From Treponema sp. UBA6988 (GTDB lineage Bacteria; Spirochaetota; Spirochaetia; Treponematales; Treponemataceae): DNA of 14,484 nucleotides. The stretch is from NCBI GenBank assembly GCA_002448445.1, contig DJYC01000044.1, positions 1 through 14,484 of the forward strand, in the 5' to 3' direction. The notes beneath the pieces are model-generated. The model saw nothing but the letters and a program-made list of their open reading frames with translations. It was not told the origin of the DNA and made no database searches. Position 1 is the first letter of the stretch, and each line of letters starts with the position of its first letter. Made by a program: the position numbers and the translations under genes. Positions 6,391 through 13,257 of this stretch are shown here, in pieces.

Positions 6391-7802
6391 TTTGCCCCTC
6401 CTGTTGGCGCTGTGGTTGAAGAAGCAGTATTTGCTGCCGCGTTTGCAGCCTTTGCCGTCGCTTTTGCGCCTTCCGCCATCTGGGTTCTTACGATGCCCTT
6501 TCCAAGACGGATCCTCTGGACAAGGCGCACGTTTGCAGGGCAGACGTAAGAGCAGCATCCGCATTCAATGCAGTCCATAAGGCCGTATTTTTTTGCATCG
6601 CCAATTTCTTCTGCCTTTACCGACTTTACAATCATCACCGGGGTAAGGTGCATGGGGCAGGCGTCTACACAGTGGCCGCAGTTGATGCAGGGCTCTTCTT
6701 CCGTAAGGTAGGTCTCTTCTTTTGTAAGGAAGGTTATGCCGCTTGTACCCTTTGCAACAGGGAACATGGGGCTTTGCATGGCGAATCCCATCATTGGGCC
6801 TCCGCTTACAATCTTTGCAACCGCTCCATCCTTTACGTCAAATGCTTGGGGGATAAGGTCTCCAACAAGAGTTCCGACCGGGACGCGTATGTTGCAAGGT
6901 TTTGCGCAGGCACCACCGCTTATGGTAAGTGGACGGTCAATCAGTGGCTTTCCAAGGCGGAAGGCATCGCTTATTGCGCAGACAGTTCCAACGTTGCAGA
7001 TAACGGCACCCGCATCTGCCGGAAGCCCGCCAGCCTTTACCTCGCGCTTGAGAACTGCTTCTATAATGTTCTTTTCTGCACCCTGGGGGTACTTGGTTTT
7101 TACAAGTGCAACCGACATCTTGTCCGAAAGCTTTTGTTCAGCAATTTCTTTTTCCAGAAGCGGCTTTATGAATGCCTTGTTGTTTTCCAGAACGATGATT
7201 CCCTTTGCGCCAACAATGTTCATGACGATGGAAAAACCGTCAACGACCTTTTTTGTGTCTTCCTGCAAAGTCCTTTCGTCTATTGTAAGATATGGCTCAC
7301 ATTCAGCTGCATTCAGTAGGACAGCCTCTATGTGCTTTTCCGGGGCTATGGTAAGTTTTACGTGGGTTGGGAAAGAAGCTCCACCCATGCCAACTATGCC
7401 GGCATCGCGGATTCTTGCAAGGGCCTCTTCCTTTGTGCAGGAGAAGGGGTCAAGAGGAGGCATAAAGTCTGTTTCCATTGAGGAAATGTCTGTTGAATCT
7501 GCCTCGATTATTATGCAGGGCACCAAAGAGCTTCCCGTAACAAGGCAATTCTGGATTTTCTTTACTTTGCCCGAAACGGAGGAATGAACTGGAGCGGCCA
7601 TGAATTTGTCGCTTTTGGCAATGACCTGGCCCCGCTTTACGGTATCGCCGATCTTTACAAGGGGGGTGTTAGGCGCACCGCCCATAGTTACCGGAATGGT
7701 TACCAATTTAGTTGAAGGAAACACATCCGTAACCTTACACTCACGGCTAAGTTCCTTCATCTCGGGAGGGTAAATTCCCCCGTTAAATGTTAGCGTTTTC
7801 AT
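6387..7802 (-). CDS. rnfC: Rnf complex subunit RnfC, NADH/NAD+ and FMN binding
   Basis: 471 residues, first gene of the rnf operon. RnfC is the peripheral cytoplasmic subunit that binds FMN and NAD(H), where ferredoxin-derived electrons reduce NAD+. The N-terminus TFNGGIYPPEMKELS matches RnfC starts. GMGGASFPTHVKL (138-150) is the conserved nucleotide/FMN region. Two ferredoxin-type [4Fe-4S] motifs follow: C372, C375, C378, C382 and C411, C414, C417, C421. The tail (about 443-466) is Ala/Thr-rich, far shorter than the long Ala-rich repeats of some proteobacterial RsxC proteins. No Shine-Dalgarno precedes the ATG at 7802, and a TATAAT ends seven bases upstream, suggesting a leaderless message. 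The GGAGG inside its last codons serves rnfD. Confidence 0.95.
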   Translation of the reverse strand: MKTLTFNGGIYPPEMKELSRECKVTDVFPSTKLVTIPVTMGGAPNTPLVKIGDTVKRGQVIAKSDKFMAAPVHSSVSGKVKKIQNCLVTGSSLVPCIIIEADSTDISSMETDFMPPLDPFSCTKEEALARIRDAGIVGMGGASFPTHVKLTIAPEKHIEAVLLNAAECEPYLTIDERTLQEDTKKVVDGFSIVMNIVGAKGIIVLENNKAFIKPLLEKEIAEQKLSDKMSVALVKTKYPQGAEKNIIEAVLKREVKAGGLPADAGAVICNVGTVCAISDAFRLGKPLIDRPLTISGGACAKPCNIRVPVGTLVGDLIPQAFDVKDGAVAKIVSGGPMMGFAMQSPMFPVAKGTSGITFLTKEETYLTEEEPCINCGHCVDACPMHLTPVMIVKSVKAEEIGDAKKYGLMDCIECGCCSYVCPANVRLVQRIRLGKGIVRTQMAEGAKATAKAANAAANTASSTTAPTGGAK

Positions 7803-7809
7803 GGCAACA

Positions 7810-7845
7810 ATTATACAATATATAGGAAAAAAAAGATAGTGTCAT
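7810..7845 (-). promoter_or_regulatory. rnf operon promoter
   Basis: Two bottom-strand options overlap. One is ATGACA (7840-7845), 17 bases, TATATT (7817-7822). The other is a perfect TATAAT (7810-7815) seven bases before the rnfC ATG but with a poor -35. The predicted start lies between about 7810 and the A of the ATG, so the leader is 0-8 bases and carries no Shine-Dalgarno sequence. Confidence 0.55.
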
Positions 7846-7859
7846 AAAGTTGCAGATAT

Positions 7860-7936
7860 GGAAATCAGTTTGGTGTTCCGCTCCAATGAGGGTTTTCAGA
7901 CGGATTTGCCTTCCGCTGCACACCAAACTGATTTCC
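7860..7936 (+). repeat. 77-bp long hairpin upstream of rnfC
   Basis: Perfect 17-bp arms GGAAATCAGTTTGGTGT (7860-7876) and its complement (7920-7936) enclose 43 bases. Near the centre GAGGG can pair with CCTTC. At the tip CAG/TTG (7897-7899/7906-7908) exposes the six-base loop ACGGAT. It sits about 60 bases upstream of rnfC and points the other way. It may be part of a structured RNA or a regulatory inverted repeat. Confidence 0.6.
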
Positions 7937-8036
7937 GTGCTTAGTCAGCTTCTTCTGGAGCATATTGCAATTAAAACCGGCGGTTAAAATATGCAAACCG
8001 CATCTTGCAATTTTTCCCCTGAACCGCAAACAAGCA

Positions 8037-8134
8037 GCGCCACGGACGGCGCGTTGTTTCTTTGCAATACAAATGTGGCAAGTTTTTGTAAGAAAACTTG
8101 CGGGTAAAAATTGCAAGGACGCAATTTTTACCCG
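8037..8134 (+). repeat. cluster of three perfect hairpins
   Basis: Three hairpins lie side by side. GCGCC/GGCGC (8037-8052) has loop ACGGAC. GCAAGTTTT/AAAACTTGC (8078-8101) has loop TGTAAG. CGGGTAAAAATTGC/GCAATTTTTACCCG (8101-8134, 14 pairs) has loop AAGGAC. No T-run follows the last, so it is not an obvious terminator. No coding region is supported in 7803-8443. The cluster could be the core of an untranslated RNA on the plus strand, though no convincing promoter was found for it. Confidence 0.55.
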
Positions 8135-8168
8135 CTTTCCAGGGTTCCGTGGGGCCCTGCCCACTCCA

Positions 8169-8218
8169 TTGCCGGAGGTTCGGCCCTTCGACTAGCTCAG
8201 GGACCTCACCACCGGCAA
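8169..8218. repeat. nested palindrome containing a TTCGAC-type repeat
   Basis: TTGCCGG (8169-8175) pairs with CCGGCAA (8212-8218). Inside, AGGT pairs with ACCT and CCCT with AGGG around the core TCGACTAGCTC. This embeds a member of the TTCGAC repeat family in a longer stem. Confidence 0.55.
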
Positions 8219-8299
8219 CGCGTTCCGCGCCCTTCCAATCGGGGCTAAGCTTATGGGGTTGTAAGTCTTTTTCCAAATTTATTCTTATGCAAAGCATTT

Positions 8300-8410
8300 C
8301 TTACTTGCCAAGCAGTATCGAGCCATGGAGGGCGGGTTAGCGCATGCAGAATTGCGTAGCGATTCTGCAATCCCAGGAAAAATCCAAGGAAGGATTTTTC
8401 CTGGGCAGGG
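8300..8410 (+). repeat. composite hairpin repeat, copy C (single unit)
   Basis: One unit of the element found twice in tandem in copies A and B. It begins at CTTGCCAA (8304-8311). Next come a small hairpin GCC/GGC with loop ATGGAG (8322-8333) and a central hairpin starting GCAGAAT and ending ATTCTGC (8346-8368, loop GTA). It ends with a 14-bp perfect stem CCCAGGAAAAATCC/GGATTTTTCCTGGG (8372-8405) with loop AAGGAA. Compared with copies A and B, both arms of the last stem have changed together and keep pairing. Confidence 0.7.
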
Positions 8411-8443
8411 GCTAGGCTTTGTTTGCAACGTATGGCTCAGTGT

Positions 8444-8692
8444 TTACTGGTCGTCAGCTTCTTCTGGTTTTGTGGGTGTAAGCAAAAGTTCTCCGTTACT
8501 GCCTTTGGTTAGTTCAAGAAAAAGTTTAATTTCGTTCTTTTGAAACCTTGCAGGAAGTTCACGAAGGTCTTTCTTTACAATAAAGCCGTCGGAAAAAGAA
8601 AATGTCTTGCTTACGGCTATGCTTCCGTCTTCTTCATACCGCTCTCCTTTTTTAGACGCATATTGTGGTAGGCTGCTTGAATTTTTCCTCAT
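8444..8692 (-). CDS. small hypothetical protein
   Basis: 82 residues if started at ATG 8692, overlapping the end of the GNAT gene by 41 bases. From about residue 20 on it looks like a genuine small, partly beta protein with alternating hydrophobic residues (TFSFSDGFIVKKDLRELP and following) and an acidic tail. The first ~18 residues overlap the GNAT gene and look less protein-like. A good ribosome binding site (AAGGAG) lies just past the GNAT stop, but the ATG it serves (8637) is out of frame and hits a stop after six codons. Either the start is at 8692 or the gene is frameshifted near its 5' end. No domain is recognised. Confidence 0.5.
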   Translation of the reverse strand: MRKNSSSLPQYASKKGERYEEDGSIAVSKTFSFSDGFIVKKDLRELPARFQKNEIKLFLELTKGSNGELLLTPTKPEEADDQ

Positions 8693-9242
8693 ACTCTTCT
8701 TTTAGTATAGAAAAGACCCGTCTTCCTTCGTAGTGGTCTTTGCGCCAGAAAAAATCGCGGAATGTCCCTTCGTAAGTAAGGCCGCATTTTTCTATGACCT
8801 TTCGCGATGCTTCGTTTTCTGTGCGGCAGTCTATTTCAATCCTGTGCAGGTTGATTTTTTCAAAGCCAAAGGCAATGACCACTTTTGTCATCTCGGTGGC
8901 GTATCCTTTTCCCTGGAAGGCCGGGCCTATAACATATTCAATTTCGCCATGCCGGTTTTTTGTGTCCATCGTAAAATAAGCGATTTGCCCTATGCATTCG
9001 TTTGATTCTTTTTCTATAACCGCCCAGCGGTAATAATCATCCTTTGAATACGAAACGATATACTTTGTGTCAAATAAACTCTTAACCGCCTCTGGGGTTG
9101 GGTAGTATGGTTCGCCGTAATCATATTGCGTCTTTTCATCGGAAATCCAATTCCGGAGCATTGAATCAATGTCCGTGTATTCAAAACGGCGCAGAATCAA
9201 TCGTTCTGTCTCTATCGTTTGCGTTCCAACATGAGTAAGCAT
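8652..9242 (-). CDS. GNAT family N-acetyltransferase, RimJ/RimL type
   Basis: 196 residues from ATG at 9242, which has AAGGTGG five bases upstream. A GTG at 9251 would overlap that ribosome binding site, so it is not preferred. The protein begins with the RimJ/RimL-like TERLILRRF, followed by the acetyl-CoA pyrophosphate loop QGKGYA within IGPAFQGKGYATEMTK. It ends with the typical HRIEIDCRTENEASRKVIEKCGL segment (N-x-S and CGF-like motif), then YEGTFRD. Such enzymes transfer acetyl from acetyl-CoA to a protein N-terminus, amino acid or small molecule in the cytoplasm; the acceptor cannot be predicted. The downstream small ORF overlaps its 3' end. Confidence 0.88.
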   Translation of the reverse strand: MLTHVGTQTIETERLILRRFEYTDIDSMLRNWISDEKTQYDYGEPYYPTPEAVKSLFDTKYIVSYSKDDYYRWAVIEKESNECIGQIAYFTMDTKNRHGEIEYVIGPAFQGKGYATEMTKVVIAFGFEKINLHRIEIDCRTENEASRKVIEKCGLTYEGTFRDFFWRKDHYEGRRVFSILKEEYEEKFKQPTTICV

Positions 9243-9264
9243 ACAATCCACCTTTTTTCTTAAC

Positions 9265-9291
9265 GATATAGTAAATTGCCCTAGTGGTCAA
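9265..9291 (-). promoter_or_regulatory. possible promoter of the GNAT gene
   Basis: Bottom-strand TTGACC (9286-9291) and TATATC (9265-9270) are separated by 15 bases, shorter than optimal. This would place the start about 15 bases before the ATG at 9242, room for the AAGGTGG site. Confidence 0.35.
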
Positions 9292-9344
9292 CAGAGGGAG
9301 TATTTGTAAAAGGTTGGTGCAAATGTTAGCGGTTGTATGTCGGT

Positions 9345-9372
9345 ACAGACCCTGAAACAAGTTCAGGGTGAC
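9345..9372 (-). repeat. 28-bp palindromic repeat, exact inverted copy of 651-678
   Basis: ACAGA, then CCCTGAA (9350-9356), loop ACAAG, TTCAGGG (9362-9368), then TGAC. All 28 bases match the complement of 651-678. Confidence 0.75.
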
Positions 9373-9440
9373 TGTTATTTGATGCACTGGGGAACGTAAT
9401 GCGTACTTGCAAAGGAGGGATTTTTTTTACAGGTATGTTT

Positions 9441-9813
9441 TACTCTTACTTGCCAAACAATATCAAGCCATGGAGGGCGGGTTAGCAACATGCAGAATTG
9501 CGTAGCGATTCTGCAATCATAAAAAAATCCACGGATGGATATTTACCTCTTTCTTGCCAAATAGTAACAAGCGCATGGATGCGCGGCTTAGTAGCATGCA
9601 GAAGCCTCTGGCTTCTGCAATACCCAAGAAAATCCACGGAGGGATTTTCTTGGGTCATACGCCCGATTGGAAGGGTGGCGTAGCCAGACCGCCGCAGGCG
9701 GGCCGGAGCGAAAGCGTAGCCCTGGAAAGCGGGTGACGCGATAGGCTTTCTGTCGAATTAGCCAAAAGACAGGATGGTAGAACTAAAAAAAGTACCGTCC
9801 AGAAAAAACTGAG
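9441..9813 (+). repeat. composite structured repeat, copy A (two tandem units plus tail)
   Basis: About 370 bp, matching copy B (13258-13620) in inverted orientation. Two units of period 104 begin at CTTGCCAA 9449 and 9553. Unit 1 has loops ATGGAG (9470-9475) and ACGGAT (9531-9536) around the GCAGAAT/ATTCTGC hairpin 9492-9514. Unit 2 has GCGC/GCGC with loop ATGGAT (9571-9584), GCAGAAGCC/GGCTTCTGC with loop TCT (9598-9618), and CCCAAGAAAATCC/GGATTTTCTTGGG with loop ACGGAG (9623-9654). The tail (9655-9813) contains CCGCC/GGCGG and the conserved TCGAATTAGCC. Short ORFs across it are by-products of the repeat. Confidence 0.75.
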
Positions 9814-9878
9814 AGTTAACCACGGCTTACCGGGACTGGGCGATTTTGCAAAAATATATAGCAAATTTTAAGTGCATG

Positions 9879-9887
9879 TGCTATAAT
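9879..9887 (+). promoter_or_regulatory. extended -10 promoter for the cNMP-binding protein gene
   Basis: TGCTATAAT (9879-9887) is a perfect extended -10; no good -35 is seen. A palindrome CTATAA/TTATAG (9898-9912) lies just downstream of the predicted start and could be an operator, though it is short. The leader would be about 130 bases. Confidence 0.5.
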
Positions 9888-10022
9888 TTTCCTTAATCTA
9901 TAACTTTTATAGAAGTTGGCAATAAAAATTTGAGTTTTAATTTGTATTGCTGCAAGTACGGATGCTGTTTTTCCGGAAGATTGTATCTTCTGCCTGCTTC
10001 CGTGCAAGAGAGGTTTTACTAT

Positions 10023-11303
10023 ATGCCAAAAGTTATGTCTTACAAGGCCGGTTCAATAATTTTCTTTGCCGGAGACAAGGACGACAGGATTTTTATTCTT
10101 CATAACGGAAAGGTTGAACTTTCTGCGGTTGATATAGTTTCGGAGTTGGAGATTAAGGAGCAGGTTAAGCAGGGGGACTTTTTTGGCGTAAAGAATGCGC
10201 TCATCAAGGAGCAGAGGACAGATACGGCCCGTGCTGTTACAGACTGCCAGGTTATTGCCCTTACCCCCCAGGAATTTGAGAAGAGCTTTTCTGCAAACAG
10301 GGAAGTTATGCTAAAGATGCTTACCAGTTTTAACCGCTCGCTTCGTTCCCTTCACTACAGCACGGAGACTTTGCTAAAGAAGCGCGATACCGCTGCGACC
10401 AGGGAAGACGGCATGTTTGCCATTGCAAAGGCCTATTTTAATTCCGAGCGTTATTTTTCTGCGGTTTACCAGTGCGAAAAACTTTTGCGCGACATTCATG
10501 AGCTTGCCAATAAGGATGCTATTACGGAGCTTTTGGGAGAGGCCCGCGTAAAGGCTTCTTCACAGGCGGAGATGGAGCTTAAGAGCCATTCTTCTGCTTC
10601 TTCTTCCGACGACGAAAGCAAGACCATAAAGCAGTTTTCTCTTCCTGTATTTGACCGCTTTACAAAGAAATACAGCGACGGAGACGTAATTATCTCTGAA
10701 TTTACAAAGTCAAAGTCTTTCTATTTTGTTAAGTCCGGCGAGGTGGCTGTAGAAAAGCTTATCAACGGAAACATGAAGAGGTACGGTATTGTAAAGCCGG
10801 GCGAAATCTTTGGCGAGATGGAACTTTTGGAGGAGAGCACAAGGCAGGCCACTGTCGTTGCAAGAGGTTCTGTTTCCTGCCTCAAGTTCAACAAGGACAA
10901 TTTTAATTCCGTAGTTGTGAACAATCCTATTATTGCCATGAACATGCTGCGCCTTGTCTGCAAGCGTATTTTTGAGCAGAGGCGCGACCTTAAGATTCTT
11001 TGTATTAAGGACTGGAGCGTTCGCATTGCGGATGTTTTCTTAAAGTATGTGGAAGTTCAGAAGCCTGTTGGTGCGGACGAGGAAGACCAGAAGCGCACGA
11101 TAAGCTGCACAATCGACGACATTTCCCAGGATGCAAACCTTTGCCTTAACGACACCCGCGATGAACTGAACAAATATGTTTCCCGCAACAAAATTGCAAT
11201 TTACGACGACCGCATCGTAATAAAGAACATAATGGACATGAAGCGTACGGTAGATTCCTACTACGCCAACAAGGAAGAAGAAAAGAAGGGGCAGAAAAAA
11301 TAA
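10023..11303 (+). CDS. protein with two cyclic-nucleotide-binding domains, Crp/Fnr-like
   Basis: 426 residues from ATG 10023, with GAGAGG nine bases upstream. The frame is open to 9930, but those 31 Cys/Tyr-rich residues do not look like domain sequence. Domain 1 (about 5-110) is a cNMP-type beta roll, KAGSIIFFAGDKDDRIFILHNGKVEL, with a degenerate binding cassette (GDFFGVKNAL, no Glu after FG). A helical linker with TPR-like character follows (about 128-180), then a Ser/Asp-rich hinge (188-200). Domain 2 (about 208-310) keeps the phosphate-binding cassette: GEIFGEMELL with Glu265, then R274-QATV. The C-terminal part (about 327-405) is a Crp-like helical region with a possible winged-helix DNA-binding fold (TIDDISQDANLCLNDTRDELNKYV). 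It probably senses a cyclic nucleotide and may regulate transcription. Confidence 0.85.
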   Translation: MPKVMSYKAGSIIFFAGDKDDRIFILHNGKVELSAVDIVSELEIKEQVKQGDFFGVKNALIKEQRTDTARAVTDCQVIALTPQEFEKSFSANREVMLKMLTSFNRSLRSLHYSTETLLKKRDTAATREDGMFAIAKAYFNSERYFSAVYQCEKLLRDIHELANKDAITELLGEARVKASSQAEMELKSHSSASSSDDESKTIKQFSLPVFDRFTKKYSDGDVIISEFTKSKSFYFVKSGEVAVEKLINGNMKRYGIVKPGEIFGEMELLEESTRQATVVARGSVSCLKFNKDNFNSVVVNNPIIAMNMLRLVCKRIFEQRRDLKILCIKDWSVRIADVFLKYVEVQKPVGADEEDQKRTISCTIDDISQDANLCLNDTRDELNKYVSRNKIAIYDDRIVIKNIMDMKRTVDSYYANKEEEKKGQKK

Positions 11304-11386
11304 GGCAAAACATGGAAAGCAGTTTTGGTGGTTACTGCCAGCATTTACAGATGCTTTCTTTGGTCAAGATTTGTAGATAATCTGCC

Positions 11387-11414
11387 ATCATGCCAAACTT
11401 GTTTCGGCATCTGT
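11387..11414 (+). repeat. 28-bp palindromic repeat of the GTCA...TCTGT family, one mismatch
   Basis: ATGCCAAA (11390-11397), loop CTTGT, TTCGGCAT (11403-11410), then CTGT. Seven of eight pairs hold; the A-C mismatch marks decay from the ATGCCGAA stem type seen at 2714. Confidence 0.65.
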
Positions 11415-11433
11415 ACTGGTTGCAGCGTAATGA

Positions 11434-11602
11434 GGGGCTGTCCAAAAAGTTTAAGTCACAGTGTCATTCCGAACTGCTACGCCACATTCGCACTCACTTG
11501 CTATGAATGTGGATTCGGAATCTATGCACTGTATATGGTGTAGATGCTGAAATTGGTTGCAAGCAACCGCGTTCAGCATGACATTGCTTTTAGGACAGCC
11601 CC
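11434..11602. mobile_element. MITE-like composite element with terminal inverted repeats
   Basis: 169 bp bounded by 16-bp inverted ends GGGGCTGTCCAAAAAG (11434-11449) and CTTTTAGGACAGCCCC (11587-11602), one mismatch. It has no ORF. Inside are two palindromes of the GTCA...TCTGT family in opposite orientation. ATTCCGAA/TTCGGAAT (11466-11473/11514-11521) has a loop replaced by an inner hairpin CCACATTC/GAATGTGG. ATGCTGAA/TTCAGCAT (11544-11551/11572-11579) has an inner hairpin GGTTGC/GCAACC. The GGGGCTGTCC end resembles ends of several IS families, so it is probably non-autonomous. No clear target-site duplication is seen. Confidence 0.6.
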
Positions 11603-11644
11603 GACGCTAGGCGGTTAAGTTTTTATAAGAGCTTCCGGGGGAAC

Positions 11645-11676
11645 GCCTCTCCCCAAAGCGGAGGCAGGCATTTTTT
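11645..11676 (+). terminator. weak candidate terminator
   Basis: GCCTC (11645-11649) can pair with GAGGC (11661-11665), and six T residues lie at 11671-11676. The stem is short and the T-run is five bases away. It lies about 340 bases past the cNMP-binding gene. Its role is uncertain. Confidence 0.22.
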
Positions 11677-11682
11677 GCTAAG

Positions 11683-11736
11683 CGGTCAAATTATTTTCCC
11701 CGGCAAATTATTTCCCCGGTCAAATTATTTTTTCCC
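11683..11736. repeat. tandem triplication at the 3' end of the NSS transporter gene
   Basis: Three consecutive units of 18, 16 and 20 bases have the form CGG(T)CAAATTATTTTCCC (11683-11700, 11701-11716, 11717-11736). The rightmost contains the transporter stop codon (TAA on the bottom strand, 11725-11727) and its last codons. The other two are extra copies downstream of the gene. Confidence 0.6.
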
Positions 11737-13116
11737 AAACAAATCAATGTAGCCCGCAATGAATACCACCGCAATGATAACCGGGGCAATAAACTTGATG
11801 TAGAATTTTATGACCTTGTTGCTGGGGAATTTTACCCCCTTGCCTGTGTTCACTTCTGCAATGAATTTGTCCCAGCCCCAGCCGTACTTCCATGAGCAGA
11901 AGAGGATAAAAATCAGCGAGCCAAGCGGAAGAAGGTTCTGGCTTACGAGGAAGTCTTCAAAGCCGTCTATTGAAAGCCCCAGGATTCTGACTTTTTTCCA
12001 GACATTCATGCCAAGCGCGCATGGTATGGAAAGAATTGTTACCAGCACAAAGTTTACCGCAACAGACTTTTTCCTAGACCAGTTCCACTTGTCCATGGGG
12101 AAGGCCACAATGTTTTCAAATACTGCGATTACCGTGGAAAGGGCTGCAAAAGACATAAAGAGGAAGAAGAGTGTGCCGAATATTCTGCCGGGTACTGCGC
12201 CCATGGAATTGAATACGTTGGGAAGCGAAAGGAATACAAGTCCAGGCCCTGATGAAGGTTCAACTCCAAAAGCGAAACTTGCAGGAAAGATAATAAGCCC
12301 GGAAAAAATTGCCACAAAGGTGTCCAGCCCTATTACGCGGAGTGATTCACCGGTAAGCGAATAGTCCTTTCCGATATACGAACCGAATATTTCCATTGAA
12401 CCGATACCAAGGCTAAGCGTAAAGAAAGCCTGTCCCATGGCAGCGTAAAGCAGTGGCCAGATACCGTCTTTCATTGCGTTGCCAAAGTCTGGCATTAGGT
12501 ACCATTTGTAGCCGCCAGATGCACCCGGCAAGAAAAAGGAGTAGACTGCAAGACCAATCATGATTACAAAAAGGGCAGACATCATTATTTTTGTGATTCT
12601 TTCTACACCATTCTTTAGGCCAAGAAAGCAGGTACCAAAACCAATGACGATTACAAGAGCCATCCAGAAGATAAGCGTAAGGGGGTCACCTGTGGTTGCC
12701 TTAAAAGTAGATGCAACCTGTTCGCTAGACATGCCGGAAAGCTGACCGCTTGCCATCTGGTAGAAATACTTAAGGAACCAGCCTGCAACGACCGTATAGA
12801 ACATCATAAGCAGGTAGTTTCCAACAATGGCAAAGTTTCCGTAGATATGCCACTTTTTGCCCTGGGGTTCAAGCTCCTTGAATGCCCTTGCAACGCCCCT
12901 CTTGGAAGCCCGGCCAATTGCAAATTCCGCAAGCATTACCGGAAGTCCCAGTATGATAAGAAAAACTAGGTAGATAAGGACAAAAGACGCTCCGCCGTAT
13001 ATTCCTGTAATATAGGGGAAGCGCCAAACATTTCCAAGACCAATTGCACATCCGGCGGAAAGCAAAAGAAAGCCCAGCCTTGTGCCTAAAGTTTCTCTGT
13101 TTTTTATATCGCTCAT
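11725..13116 (-). CDS. Na+:neurotransmitter symporter (SNF/NSS) family transporter
   Basis: 463 residues, the usual bacterial length. The hallmark TM1 sequence is present at about 15-40 (LGFLLLSAGCAIGLGNVWRF, then PYITGIYGGASF), with the unwound GNVWRFPY segment that binds substrate and Na+. About eleven to twelve membrane helices follow. In the family LeuT and MhsT are amino-acid:Na+ symporters; the substrate here is not determined but an amino acid is likely. It is transcribed convergently to the cNMP-binding protein gene. The start ATG at 13116 has no Shine-Dalgarno sequence, and a -10-like box ends six bases upstream. The C-terminal codons take part in a tandem triplication. Confidence 0.93.
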   Translation of the reverse strand: MSDIKNRETLGTRLGFLLLSAGCAIGLGNVWRFPYITGIYGGASFVLIYLVFLIILGLPVMLAEFAIGRASKRGVARAFKELEPQGKKWHIYGNFAIVGNYLLMMFYTVVAGWFLKYFYQMASGQLSGMSSEQVASTFKATTGDPLTLIFWMALVIVIGFGTCFLGLKNGVERITKIMMSALFVIMIGLAVYSFFLPGASGGYKWYLMPDFGNAMKDGIWPLLYAAMGQAFFTLSLGIGSMEIFGSYIGKDYSLTGESLRVIGLDTFVAIFSGLIIFPASFAFGVEPSSGPGLVFLSLPNVFNSMGAVPGRIFGTLFFLFMSFAALSTVIAVFENIVAFPMDKWNWSRKKSVAVNFVLVTILSIPCALGMNVWKKVRILGLSIDGFEDFLVSQNLLPLGSLIFILFCSWKYGWGWDKFIAEVNTGKGVKFPSNKVIKFYIKFIAPVIIAVVFIAGYIDLFGKK

Positions 13117-13122
13117 AAGGGC

Positions 13123-13150
13123 AGTCTAGCACATTTTGAAATTATGTTAA
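13123..13150 (-). promoter_or_regulatory. promoter of the NSS transporter gene, leaderless geometry
   Basis: Bottom-strand TTAACA (13145-13150), 16 bases, then TAGACT (13123-13128), preceded by TGC as an extended -10. Only six bases (GCCCTT) separate it from the ATG, so transcription would begin at or next to the start codon. Confidence 0.5.
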
Positions 13151-13257
13151 AGATTGGTGTTAGACACGAAGATCAATTTTGTGCCCCCCCTTTTTATGGA
13201 CTTGCGGGGTCTGTAAAAGAATTTTTTAGCCGCCATTCCCAACTGGCTTTTGAACCT

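Noticed and set aside
6391..6564. N-terminal extension of rnfD (58 residues)
   Set aside because: It is Arg/Lys/Pro-rich out-of-frame rnfC sequence. The ATG at 6390 has a strong ribosome binding site and matches the family start.
5582..7587. Long plus-strand ORFs opposite rnfD and rnfC (5582-6253, 6648-7319, 6736-7587)
   Set aside because: They are antisense shadows of conserved rnf genes, have no family features and no ribosome binding sites.
9441..9660. Integron attC-like sites (TTAGC and GTAACAAGC motifs in palindromes)
   Set aside because: No integrase, no cassette genes between repeats, no proper R'/R'' core pair, and the hairpins are tandem units rather than one imperfect attC.
9441..9660. 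CRISPR array
   Set aside because: Only two units with a ~104-bp period, no uniform short spacers, and no cas genes.
9898..9912. Crp-type operator CTATAA/TTATAG ahead of the cNMP-binding gene
   Set aside because: It is only six AT-rich pairs, does not resemble a TGTGA-type site, and could occur by chance in AT-rich leader DNA. It is mentioned only as a possibility.
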